DNA of 64,000 nucleotides from positions 4,044,626 through 4,108,625 of the forward strand of contig NZ_JAUSZJ010000002.1 of assembly GCF_030817475.1 (NCBI RefSeq), given 5' to 3'. The notes beneath the pieces are model-generated. The model saw only the letters and a list, made by a program, of their open reading frames with translations. It did no database searches and was not told the DNA's origin. This document shows, one piece after another, positions 1 to 7,291 of the stretch; within the stretch, counting starts at the first letter, position 1, and each line of letters starts with the position of its first letter. Source of the stretch: Streptomyces sp. V2I9 (lineage in GTDB: Bacteria; Actinomycetota; Actinomycetes; Streptomycetales; Streptomycetaceae). Both the position numbers and the translations under genes were made by a program.

Positions 1-2
1 CG

Positions 3-146
3 ACCGCGAACCTGGAGCGCCTCGACCCGCGGGTGGAGATCGACGTCGTCGCCGGGGCGCCGCGCAGCGCGACCATCGGTGCGGCGATGTCGAACTCCTT
101 CGGGTTCGGCGGGCAGAACGCCGCCGTGGTGGTGACGGCGGCATGA
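3..146 (+). CDS. Beta-ketoacyl synthase (FabF/KS-alpha-like), 3' end only
   Basis: This is the last 47 codons of a gene that begins before the window. The tail contains the block SNSFGFGGQNAAVVV, the conserved C-terminal strand and glycine-rich turn of FabF-type condensing enzymes. The family condenses malonyl-ACP with a growing acyl-ACP. The catalytic Cys-His-His residues lie outside the window, so KS-alpha cannot be told from a chain-length-factor partner or a FabF. Its TGA overlaps the next ATG by 4 bases (ATGA), so it is translationally coupled to the ketoreductase and belongs to the biosynthetic operon. Confidence 0.85.
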   Translation, partial: TANLERLDPRVEIDVVAGAPRSATIGAAMSNSFGFGGQNAAVVVTAA

Positions 147-856
147 CGCGCACCGGCCGCTCCGTCCTGGTGACCGGGGGGAACCGCGGTATCGGCCTCG
201 CCATCGCCCGCGACCTGGCCGCTCAGGGCGACCGGGTGGCGGTCACCCACCACAGCACCGGTGCTCCCCCCGGCCTCTTCGGGGTGGCGTGCGACATCAC
301 CGATCCCGAGGCGGTGGCGCGGCTGTTCGAGGAGGTGGCCGCCGAACAGGGGCCGGTGGAGGTGCTGGTGGCCAACGCCGGCATCACCCGCGACGCGCTC
401 CTGCTGTCGATGGCCGACCACGCCGTGGACGAGGTGCTCGACACCAACCTGCGGGCGGTGATCCGGCTGGTCAAGCACGCGTCCCGCGGCATGCTCGCCG
501 AGCGCTGGGGGCGGCTCGTGCTGGTCTCCTCCTCGGCCGCCTTCACGGGCTCGCCGGGCCAGACGAACTACGCGGCCGCCAAGGCCGGACTGGTCGGCAT
601 GGCCCGCTCGCTGGCCTGGGAGCTGGGGCCGCGCGGCATCACCGTCAACGTCGTGGCCCCCGGACTGATCGACACCGACATGACCCGCGGCCTCAGCGAC
701 GCCCGGCGCGAGCAGTTCCTGAGCCGGACACCGCTGGGCCGGCCCGGCAGGGCCGAGGAAGTGGCCGCCGCCGTCCGCTTCCTGGCGAGTGCCGAGGCCG
801 GCTACGTGACCGGCGCGGTGCTGCCGGTGGGCGGCGGACTCGGCATGGGCATATGA
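143..856 (+). CDS. 3-oxoacyl-ACP reductase, FabG-type SDR
   Basis: A 237-residue classical short-chain dehydrogenase. The nucleotide-binding motif TGGNRGIG is at residues 11-18, NAG at 78-80, and the catalytic Ser130/Tyr143/Lys147 set (YAAAK) is complete. The ending (EEVAAAVRFLAS, YVTGAVLPVGGG) is typical of FabG. It should reduce the beta-keto group left on an ACP-bound chain by the upstream ketosynthase, using NADPH. ATGA overlap with the ketosynthase and a ketosynthase III gene 36 bases downstream place it in a dedicated acyl-chain assembly operon rather than in housekeeping fatty acid synthesis. Confident as a ketoreductase; the substrate is inferred from context. Confidence 0.9.
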   Translation: MTRTGRSVLVTGGNRGIGLAIARDLAAQGDRVAVTHHSTGAPPGLFGVACDITDPEAVARLFEEVAAEQGPVEVLVANAGITRDALLLSMADHAVDEVLDTNLRAVIRLVKHASRGMLAERWGRLVLVSSSAAFTGSPGQTNYAAAKAGLVGMARSLAWELGPRGITVNVVAPGLIDTDMTRGLSDARREQFLSRTPLGRPGRAEEVAAAVRFLASAEAGYVTGAVLPVGGGLGMGI

Positions 857-892
857 CCACCCGTCAGGCAGTAGGAAGAAGAGGCTGAAACC

Positions 893-1876
893 ATGGCAAT
901 CGGCGTGATATCGGTCGGCGCCCACCTTCCCGAACGCATCGTGGACAACCGGGAGATCGCCGCCTGGGCGGACGTCACCGAGGAGTGGGTCGCCGAGCGG
1001 ACCGGCATCCTTCAGCGGCGCTACGCCGCGGCCGGCGAGGCGACGTCCGACCTGGCGCTGCCCGCGGCCCGCGCGGCGCTCGACGAGGCCGGGCCGGAGG
1101 CCAGGGAACGGCTCGCCGCCCTGATCGTCGCCACCTGCACCCCCGACCACCCGCAGCCGTCGACGGCGGCGATCGTGCAGGCGGGTCTCGGTCTGCCGGC
1201 CCTGCCCGCCTTCGACGTCAACGCGGTGTGCAGCGGCTTCCTCTACGCGCTCACCGTCGCCAAGGGGCTGCTCCACGGGCAGCCCGGACAGTACGCCCTG
1301 GTGGTCGGGGCGGACCTGTTCTCCACGCTCATGGACCGCGGCGACCGCAAGACCGTCAGCCTCTTCGGCGACGGCGCGGGCGCGGTCGTGCTCGGCCCGG
1401 TGCCGGAGGGGTACGGCATCCACGGCAGCACCCTGCTGGCCAACGGCGAACTGCACGACTACGTGAAGGTCGAGGCCGGCGGCACCCGCACCCCGCTGGA
1501 CGAGCGGGCCCGAGCGGCGGGCGAGCACCTCTTCCGGATGGACGGCCGGGCCGTGCGGGAGTACGCGATGACCACGCTGCACAAGGTGGTCGGCCAGACT
1601 CTCGCGGAGTGCGGCGCCCGGATCGAGGACGTGGACCGCTTCGTCTTCCACCAGGCCAACACCCGGCTGCTGGAGTCCTTCGCGGCCGAGGCCGGTATCG
1701 ACCCGGCCAGGGTCGCCCTCACGGCGCCGAGCCTGGGCAACACCGCCGCCGCGTCGGTACCGCTGACGCTCCACCACACCCACCACGAACGGCCCCTGGA
1801 ACGCGGCGAGCGCGTCCTGCTGGCCTCCATCGGCGGTGGCATGACCGCCGCCGCCGCGCTCATGACCTGGTACTGA
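893..1876 (+). CDS. Ketoacyl-ACP synthase III (FabH-like)
   Basis: A 327-residue thiolase-fold enzyme of normal FabH length. The full triad is visible: Cys113 (NAVCSGFLYAL), His253 (VFHQANTRLL) and Asn283 (LGNTAAASVPL). FabH enzymes condense an acyl-CoA starter with malonyl-ACP, so this is the likely starter-loading step of the cluster. It follows the ketoreductase by 36 bases with a GAAGAAGAGG ribosome-binding region before the ATG, and precedes a second SDR by 17 bases. The housekeeping fab locus normally carries fabD and acpP beside fabH. Neither is seen here, which supports a specialised role. Confidence 0.9.
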   Translation: MAIGVISVGAHLPERIVDNREIAAWADVTEEWVAERTGILQRRYAAAGEATSDLALPAARAALDEAGPEARERLAALIVATCTPDHPQPSTAAIVQAGLGLPALPAFDVNAVCSGFLYALTVAKGLLHGQPGQYALVVGADLFSTLMDRGDRKTVSLFGDGAGAVVLGPVPEGYGIHGSTLLANGELHDYVKVEAGGTRTPLDERARAAGEHLFRMDGRAVREYAMTTLHKVVGQTLAECGARIEDVDRFVFHQANTRLLESFAAEAGIDPARVALTAPSLGNTAAASVPLTLHHTHHERPLERGERVLLASIGGGMTAAAALMTWY

Positions 1877-1893
1877 GGACGGAAGAGCACCCC

Positions 1894-2637
1894 ATGAGAC
1901 TCGACGGAACATCCGCCATCATCACGGGCGGCACACGTGGCCTCGGCCGCACCATCGCGGAGAGCTTCCTCGCCGAAGGCGCGAACGTCGTCTGCGCCGC
2001 CCGCAACCCGTACGACGTGAAGGAACTCCTCGACCTGCATCCCGGCCGGGTCCACTACCAGCGCACCGACGTCACGGACGAGGACTCCGTGGCGGAGCTG
2101 ATGGAGGCGGCGGTGGCCGCCTTCGGCCGGATCGACGTGCTGGTCAACAACGCCGGAGTCAGCCGCGACGGCACGATCAGCCGGCTCTCGACGGCGGACT
2201 GGAACACCACCGTCGCCACCAATCTCAACGGGGTCTTCCTGTGCACCCGTGCGGCCATCCGCCCGATGCAGTCGCAGGGCGGCGGCCGGATCATCAACCT
2301 CTCGTCCTGCGTGGCCAGCCGTGCCGTGGCCGGCGCGGCCGCCTACAGCGCCAGCAAGGCCGCCGTGGAGATGTTCACCCGCGCCTCGGCCCTCGAACTG
2401 GCGCACAAGGGCATCACGGTCAACTGCCTGTCGCCCGGCTACATCGACGAGGGCATGGGCAAGCAGGTCGCCGCCGACGACCGCATCTGGGAGAGCTACC
2501 GCAAGCGGCTGCTCTCCGGACGGCTGGGACGTCCGGAGGAGGTGGGGGCGGCCGCCGTCTTCCTCGCCGCCTCGGACAGCTCCTACGTGAACGGTCACGT
2601 CCTGGAGGTCAACGGGGGGTTGCAGTGGGCGGCATGA
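1894..2637 (+). CDS. Second FabG-like SDR reductase
   Basis: A 247-residue classical SDR starting at MRLDGTSAIITGG. TGGTRGLG sits at residues 11-18, NNAG at 85-88, and the catalytic residues are Ser138, Tyr151 (YSASK) and Lys155. It differs clearly from the ketoreductase at 143-856, so the operon encodes two reductases that may act on different chain lengths or on a tailoring keto group. The start has GGAAGAG a few bases upstream. The stop overlaps the HAD phosphatase start (ATGA), so the two are coupled. It could also be a tailoring dehydrogenase rather than a chain-assembly enzyme. Confidence 0.85.
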   Translation: MRLDGTSAIITGGTRGLGRTIAESFLAEGANVVCAARNPYDVKELLDLHPGRVHYQRTDVTDEDSVAELMEAAVAAFGRIDVLVNNAGVSRDGTISRLSTADWNTTVATNLNGVFLCTRAAIRPMQSQGGGRIINLSSCVASRAVAGAAAYSASKAAVEMFTRASALELAHKGITVNCLSPGYIDEGMGKQVAADDRIWESYRKRLLSGRLGRPEEVGAAAVFLAASDSSYVNGHVLEVNGGLQWAA

Positions 2638-3341
2638 CCTCCTCGTCCGCTCCGGTGGTGGCCTTCTTCGACGTCGACGAGACGCTGGTCGCGATGAAGA
2701 GCCCGTTCGCGATGCTGCGCCACCGGCTGCGCGAACAGGGCGACCTGGACGGCTCGGCGTACCGGGCCCTGGCCGACCCCCTCCGCAGGTTCGCGTCCGA
2801 GGGCGGCACCCCCGCGGAGGTGAGCGCGATGTTCTACCGCTCCGTCGCCGGCGTCGCGTGGGAGGAACTGCTGCACCAGGGCCGCGACTGGTACGCGGGT
2901 CTGCGCGGCGGGGGAGTCCCGTTCGTCGAGGCCACGCTGCGCGAGCTGCGCCACCACCAGAGCCAGGGCCACCTCACCGTGGCCGTCTCCGGAGCATGGG
3001 CCGCGAGTCTGCGGCCGATGGCCGAGGACCTGGGCATCGACGTGGTGCTGTGCACCGAGCCCGAGGTGGACTCCGCCGGGCGGCTGACGGGACGGATCGC
3101 CCGAGCGATGTTCGGCCCGGCGAAGGGGGCCGCCGTGCGCGACGTCCTCGCGGAGCGGGGCGCGGCGGCGGGGGAGTGCTTCGCCTACGCCGACGACCCG
3201 AGCGATCTCGACATGCTTCGGCTGGTGGGCAGGCCCACCGTCGTCGGCGACCACCCGGTGCTCGCCGGGATGGCCGCCGAGCACGGCTGGCGGGTGCTGT
3301 CCAACGCGCTCGTGGCCGGCACCGAGCGCATCCCCGTCTGA
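2634..3341 (+). CDS. HAD-superfamily phosphatase, subfamily IB (SerB-like)
   Basis: A 235-residue HAD hydrolase. Motif I is FFDVDETL with Asp13 and Asp15, motif II is the VAVSGAW strand, and the acidic motif is YADDPSDLDML near the C-terminus. The VGDHPVLAGMAAEHGWRVL ending is typical of the SerB-like group. These enzymes transfer phosphate through the first Asp. The substrate here is unknown. It is coupled by a 4-base overlap to the preceding SDR and is the last gene of the operon that starts before the window. HAD-IB proteins recur in natural-product clusters as phosphatases of a phosphorylated intermediate, but that role is only inferred. Confidence 0.8.
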   Translation: MTSSSAPVVAFFDVDETLVAMKSPFAMLRHRLREQGDLDGSAYRALADPLRRFASEGGTPAEVSAMFYRSVAGVAWEELLHQGRDWYAGLRGGGVPFVEATLRELRHHQSQGHLTVAVSGAWAASLRPMAEDLGIDVVLCTEPEVDSAGRLTGRIARAMFGPAKGAAVRDVLAERGAAAGECFAYADDPSDLDMLRLVGRPTVVGDHPVLAGMAAEHGWRVLSNALVAGTERIPV

Positions 3342-3560
3342 CCGTCCGTCCGTTCCGGCCCGTTCCGGCCCGACCGTTCCGTTCCGGCCCGGCCGGTGAC
3401 TCTCGGGGTCGCCCGGAAGCGGCTCCCGGCCGCCCGCGCGCAGCAACGCAGCCTATTCACTCAAGGTAAAGCTCGCGTGAGTGACAGAGTGCTGATATAA
3501 ACTTGAGTCCTGACTCAAGGGACCTTTCTTCAAGCCATCCACGGAGGGATTGCAGCTCAC
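3342..3560 (+). promoter_or_regulatory. Promoter with operator palindrome in front of the DHA2 exporter
   Basis: The 219-base gap holds a perfect 8+2+8 palindrome, CTTGAGTC-CT-GACTCAAG, at 3502-3519. It abuts a TATAAA sequence at 3496-3501 that would serve as the -10 box, so a repressor bound here would cover the start site. A further ACTCAAGG half-site lies at 3459-3466. A wider inverted pair, TCACTCA (3457-3463) and TGAGTGA (3478-3484), overlaps it. No regulator gene is adjacent. The cluster's MarR (16543-17028) or an unseen TetR are candidates. The rest of the gap shows no coding signal. Confidence 0.6.
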
Positions 3561-5156
3561 ATGAGCACTGTGACCTCGGACCGCGCCACGGCGCGGCCCA
3601 CGATCGTCCTCGCCGCGGTGTGCGTGGCCGTCCTGATCCTGCCCGCCTCACTGACCGGCAGCTCGGTGGCCCTGCCCGACATCGCCTCCAACCTGCACGC
3701 CGACATCGTTCCGCTGCAGTGGGTGGTCAACGCCTACAACCTCGCGTTCGCCTCCTTCATGCTCGCCTGCGGCTCCCTGGCCGACATCGTCGGCCGCCGG
3801 CGCCTGTTCGCCGCCGGAACGGCCGTGTTCGTCCTCGCCTCGGTGGCCAGCGGCCTGGCCGGCAACGTGCTGCTGCTCGACGTGATGCGCGGCCTGGCCG
3901 GGCTCGGCGCCGCCGCCGTGATGACCAGCGGCAGCGCGATCCTGGCCACCACCTTCCAAGGAGCCGCGCTCGGCCGGGCCTTCGCGATCCTCGGCTCCTC
4001 CGCAGGCGCCGGCCTGGCCCTCGGCCCGTCCGTGTCCGGCTTCCTCGTCGGCACGCTGGGCTGGCGGTGGGTGTTCTTCACGCACGCCCTCGTCGCCGCC
4101 CTGGCCCTGCTGGCGCTGCCCTCGATCCGTGAGTCCCGCAACAGCGAGGGCGCCAGGATCGACTGGTGGGGCACCGTCACCTTCACCAGCAGCCTCTTCC
4201 TGCTGATGCTGGCCGTGGTCCAGGGGCCGCAGACCGGCTGGGCCAGTGCCGAGGTGATCGGCATGTTCGCCGGAGCGGTGCTGCTGATCGCCCTGTTCCT
4301 CGTCGCCGAGAGCCGTCAGAAGCACCCCATGTTCGACCTGGCGCTCTTCCGGCAGTCCCGCTTCCTGGCCGTCTGCCTGCTGCCCGTGGCCATCGCCTTC
4401 GGCTTCGTCTGCCTGCTGGTGCTGCTGCCCTCGTGGTTCAGCGCGGCCAACGGGGCCTCGGCGGACGCCGCCGGAGCGACCATGATGCTGCTCACCCTGC
4501 CGGTGCTGGTGGTGCCGCTCGGCGTCAGCCGCCTGGTGAAGCTCGGCGTGTCGACCCGTGTCGTCCTCAGCCTCAGCCTGCTGCTGGTGGCGCTCGGCGG
4601 AGCCTGGCTCACCGTGCTGCGTCCGGGCATCCCCACGCTGGAGCTGGCCGGTCCGCTGCTGCTGATCGGCGTCGGCATGGGACTCTCCGCCGGGCTGATC
4701 GACGGCGTGGCCATCACCTCGGTCGCCCCGGAGCGCGCCGGCATGGCCGCGGGCATGTTCAACACCATGCGGCTCGCCGGCGAAGCGGTCGCCATCACGG
4801 TGATGAGCACCGTCCTCGTCTCCCTTCTGCAGAACCGGGTGGCCGACGGCCTGGGCGACTACGGGCTCCCCGCCTCCGACGCGGCCGGCGTGGCCAACCG
4901 CGTCGCCAGCGGCGACCTGGAACGCGCCGGACAGAGCGTCGAACCGGGCCTGCGCGAGAACTTCGGCGGATTCCTCGCGGACAGCTACACCGGTGCCATG
5001 CACTCCGTGCTCTGGCTGCTGGCCGCGATCTGCGCCGTCGCCACCGTCGTCGTCTACCTGATGCTGCGCGAGCCCAAGGCTCCCGCCGCCGCCCCGGCCA
5101 CCGGGAAGGCCGACGACGCCGAGGACGCCACCGCCCGGGAAGACAGCCGCGTATGA
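3561..5156 (+). CDS. MFS exporter, DHA2 (EmrB/QacA) family
   Basis: A 531-residue membrane protein with about 14 hydrophobic segments, the DHA2 layout of proton-driven drug exporters. Motif A is visible as GSLADIVGRRRLF after TM2. Early helices carry the family signature SSVALPDIASNL and LQWVVNAYNLAFA, and the tail is hydrophilic. Such proteins export lipophilic drugs and antibiotics. Its position between chain-assembly genes and a hydroxylase makes it the likely product exporter or self-resistance pump. Its stop overlaps the hydroxylase start (ATGA). The palindrome at its promoter suggests ligand-responsive repression. Confidence 0.88.
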   Translation: MSTVTSDRATARPTIVLAAVCVAVLILPASLTGSSVALPDIASNLHADIVPLQWVVNAYNLAFASFMLACGSLADIVGRRRLFAAGTAVFVLASVASGLAGNVLLLDVMRGLAGLGAAAVMTSGSAILATTFQGAALGRAFAILGSSAGAGLALGPSVSGFLVGTLGWRWVFFTHALVAALALLALPSIRESRNSEGARIDWWGTVTFTSSLFLLMLAVVQGPQTGWASAEVIGMFAGAVLLIALFLVAESRQKHPMFDLALFRQSRFLAVCLLPVAIAFGFVCLLVLLPSWFSAANGASADAAGATMMLLTLPVLVVPLGVSRLVKLGVSTRVVLSLSLLLVALGGAWLTVLRPGIPTLELAGPLLLIGVGMGLSAGLIDGVAITSVAPERAGMAAGMFNTMRLAGEAVAITVMSTVLVSLLQNRVADGLGDYGLPASDAAGVANRVASGDLERAGQSVEPGLRENFGGFLADSYTGAMHSVLWLLAAICAVATVVVYLMLREPKAPAAAPATGKADDAEDATAREDSRV

Positions 5157-6814
5157 CGACCCGAGACCAGCGCCCCGTCCTGGTGGTGGGCGCCGGCCCG
5201 TCCGGCCTCACCGCCGCGGTGGAACTGACCCGGCGCGGCGTCCCGGTCCACTGCGTGGACCGCGCCGAGGGCCCGAGCACCTCGACGAAGGCCCTCGGCG
5301 TCTGGCCCCGCACCCTGGAACTGCTGCGCCGCATGGGGGCCGACGAGGAGATACGGCGGCGCGCCCTGCCGCAGCGGGCCATGCGGTACTACTCCGAGGG
5401 CCGGGTCATCGCCGACCTGCGCTTCGAGGACCCCGACGTGCAACCGGTCTGCCTGCCGCAGCCGGACGTCGAGGCCATGCTCAGGGACGCGTTGGCCGAG
5501 GCCGGCGGCCGGATCGCGTGGGGCACCGAACTGACCGGCTTCCAGCAGGACGGTCCGGCGGTCAAGGCGGTCCTCCGCGACCGTGACGGAACGGAGCGGA
5601 CGGAGGAGTACTCCTGGGTGGTGGGTGCCGACGGCGCGCGCAGCCGGGTCCGGGAACACCTGGACATCGCCTTCGAGGGCGCCACGCACGAACTCTCCTT
5701 CGTGGTGGCCGACATCGACCTCGACGGACCGCTGGAGCCGGACGTCACCCACTACTTCTGCTCACCGCGCGGGATCCTCGTGACCTGTGGACTGCCCTCC
5801 GGCCGCTTCCGGGTCTTCACCTCCGCGCCGCCGGGCCTGCGACGTGACGACGTGGACCTGGCGGCCGTGCAGAAGCTGGTCGACGAGCGGGGGCCCGGCG
5901 GCATCGAACTGCGCGACCCGGACTGGATCAGCGTGTTCGCGGTGCACTCCCGGCACGCGGACCGCACCCGCGAGGGACGGGTCTTCCTGCTGGGCGACGC
6001 CGCGCACATCCACAGTCCGGCCGGCGGCCAGGGGCTGAACATCGGCATGGCGGACGCGCACAACCTGGCGTGGAAGCTGGCCCTGTGCTGGCACGGCCGC
6101 AGCGGCACGGACCTGCTGGACAGCTTCGAGCACGAGCGCGCCCAGACCGCACGGGCCGCCATCCGGCAGGCGGACGCCCAGACCAGGATCTGGTTGCTGG
6201 ACAAACCGCACCAGGTGGCCCTGCGCGACAACGCGCTCCGCCTCGCCTCCGCGCTGCGCCTCTTCCACCTCGACTACCTGCCCTGGCTGGCCGGCCAGCG
6301 CACCGTCTACGCGCGGCCCGGCTCCCGGCGGCGCCTCGCCCTGCCCGCCGGACGGCCCTGGCCGGGCTCCGGAGGGTTCACCGAGGGCGGGCTCGTCCCG
6401 CAGCGGAGGATCTGGGACGCCACCGGTTCCCGCCGGACGCCGCTGCGCTCCGCCCTCTCCGACCTCCGCCACACGCTCCTCCTGCTGGGCGACCCGGCCC
6501 CCGGCGGCCCGTCCGCCCGGCTGGCCGCCTGGGCCGCCGACCGGTGCGCCGAGACGGTCGAGGTCCAGGTGCTGCAAACCCGCGCCGGGACGCTGCGGCC
6601 GTGGACGGCCGGACGGCCCGCCGCGCGGAGCGGACCGGACACCGCCCGGATCGTCCTGGTCCGCCCGGACGGGATCGCCGACCTGGTCTGCCCCGCGCGC
6701 GAGTCCTGGCGCGTACGGCGGCGGCTCGAAGAGCTCTTCGCACCGCTGCTCACACCCGCCGACCCCCACGGGAACCGCGCCGAAGCGCTCCCGCATCCGT
6801 ACGAAGCCGCCTGA
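5153..6814 (+). CDS. FAD-dependent aromatic-type monooxygenase
   Basis: A 553-residue class A flavoprotein hydroxylase. GAGPSG binds the ADP part of FAD near residues 12-17, the DG motif is GADGARS, and the GD motif GDAAHIHSPAGGQGLN precedes the helix AHNLAWKLA. The C-terminal 150 residues form the thioredoxin-like domain usual in the RdmE/PgaE-type polyketide hydroxylases. It should hydroxylate or epoxidise a product intermediate using NAD(P)H and oxygen. It is translationally coupled to the exporter and lies 19 bases before the PPOX gene, so the three form one operon. Regiochemistry and substrate are unknown. Confidence 0.88.
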   Translation: MTTRDQRPVLVVGAGPSGLTAAVELTRRGVPVHCVDRAEGPSTSTKALGVWPRTLELLRRMGADEEIRRRALPQRAMRYYSEGRVIADLRFEDPDVQPVCLPQPDVEAMLRDALAEAGGRIAWGTELTGFQQDGPAVKAVLRDRDGTERTEEYSWVVGADGARSRVREHLDIAFEGATHELSFVVADIDLDGPLEPDVTHYFCSPRGILVTCGLPSGRFRVFTSAPPGLRRDDVDLAAVQKLVDERGPGGIELRDPDWISVFAVHSRHADRTREGRVFLLGDAAHIHSPAGGQGLNIGMADAHNLAWKLALCWHGRSGTDLLDSFEHERAQTARAAIRQADAQTRIWLLDKPHQVALRDNALRLASALRLFHLDYLPWLAGQRTVYARPGSRRRLALPAGRPWPGSGGFTEGGLVPQRRIWDATGSRRTPLRSALSDLRHTLLLLGDPAPGGPSARLAAWAADRCAETVEVQVLQTRAGTLRPWTAGRPAARSGPDTARIVLVRPDGIADLVCPARESWRVRRRLEELFAPLLTPADPHGNRAEALPHPYEAA

Positions 6815-6833
6815 CGTCCCCCGGAGAGACACC

Positions 6834-7223
6834 ATGTCGATCATCCCCGAGAGCCACCGCGACCTGCTGGAACGCCCCCTCTTCGCGCACCTGGCCACCA
6901 TCAGGCCGGACAGCACGCCGCAGGTGAACCCCATGTGGTTCGACTGGGACGGCGAGTTCCTGTACTTCACCAACACCACGACCCGCTACAAGTACCGCAA
7001 CGTCACCCGGAACCCGGTCGTGTCGGTGTCCGTCAACGACCCCGAGCAGCCCTACCGCTACCTGGAGGTCCGTGGCGCCGTCGAGCGCATCGACCCGGAC
7101 CCGGAGGGCACGTTCTTCCTCAAGCTCGCCGACCGCTACTCCCTCGAATTCGACGGCCCGCCCGCCGACGCCGAGCACCGGGTGGTGTACGTGATCCGTC
7201 CGACCGGAACCAGCAAGCAGTGA
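6834..7223 (+). CDS. PPOX-class oxidoreductase (F420/flavin split-barrel)
   Basis: A 129-residue protein of the pyridoxamine 5'-phosphate oxidase fold. Visible family blocks are LFAHLATIRPDSTPQVNPMW, YFTNTTTRYKYRNV and the YRYLEVRGAVERI strand. These match the small Rv1155-like group that binds F420 or flavin and reduces enones or related groups. The gene has GGAGAG before the ATG and ends just before a large palindromic terminator. In this cluster it could perform a late reduction next to the FAD hydroxylase. The cofactor cannot be fixed from sequence alone. Confidence 0.82.
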   Translation: MSIIPESHRDLLERPLFAHLATIRPDSTPQVNPMWFDWDGEFLYFTNTTTRYKYRNVTRNPVVSVSVNDPEQPYRYLEVRGAVERIDPDPEGTFFLKLADRYSLEFDGPPADAEHRVVYVIRPTGTSKQ

Positions 7224-7233
7224 GGACGCGGCA

Positions 7234-7273
7234 CGGGCCCGGCGTCCTGCCGTACGGCAGGACGCCGGGCCCG
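7234..7273. terminator. Bidirectional terminator, 40-base perfect palindrome
   Basis: A perfect palindrome centred between 7253 and 7254, with a CGGGCCC...GGGCCCG base and a GCCG/CGGC tip. It sits between the convergent stops at 7223 (+) and 7292 (-), 10-20 bases from each. No U-tract follows, as is usual in Streptomyces. It should stop transcription from both sides. Confidence 0.85.
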
Positions 7274-7291
7274 CTGCGGCCCCCTCCGGTA

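Noticed and set aside
1459..2598. Long minus-strand open frame opposite the FabH and SDR genes
   Set aside because: It has the repetitive Gly/Arg/Ala/Val makeup of antisense shadows in 72% GC DNA, no family motif, and lies opposite two well-supported genes.
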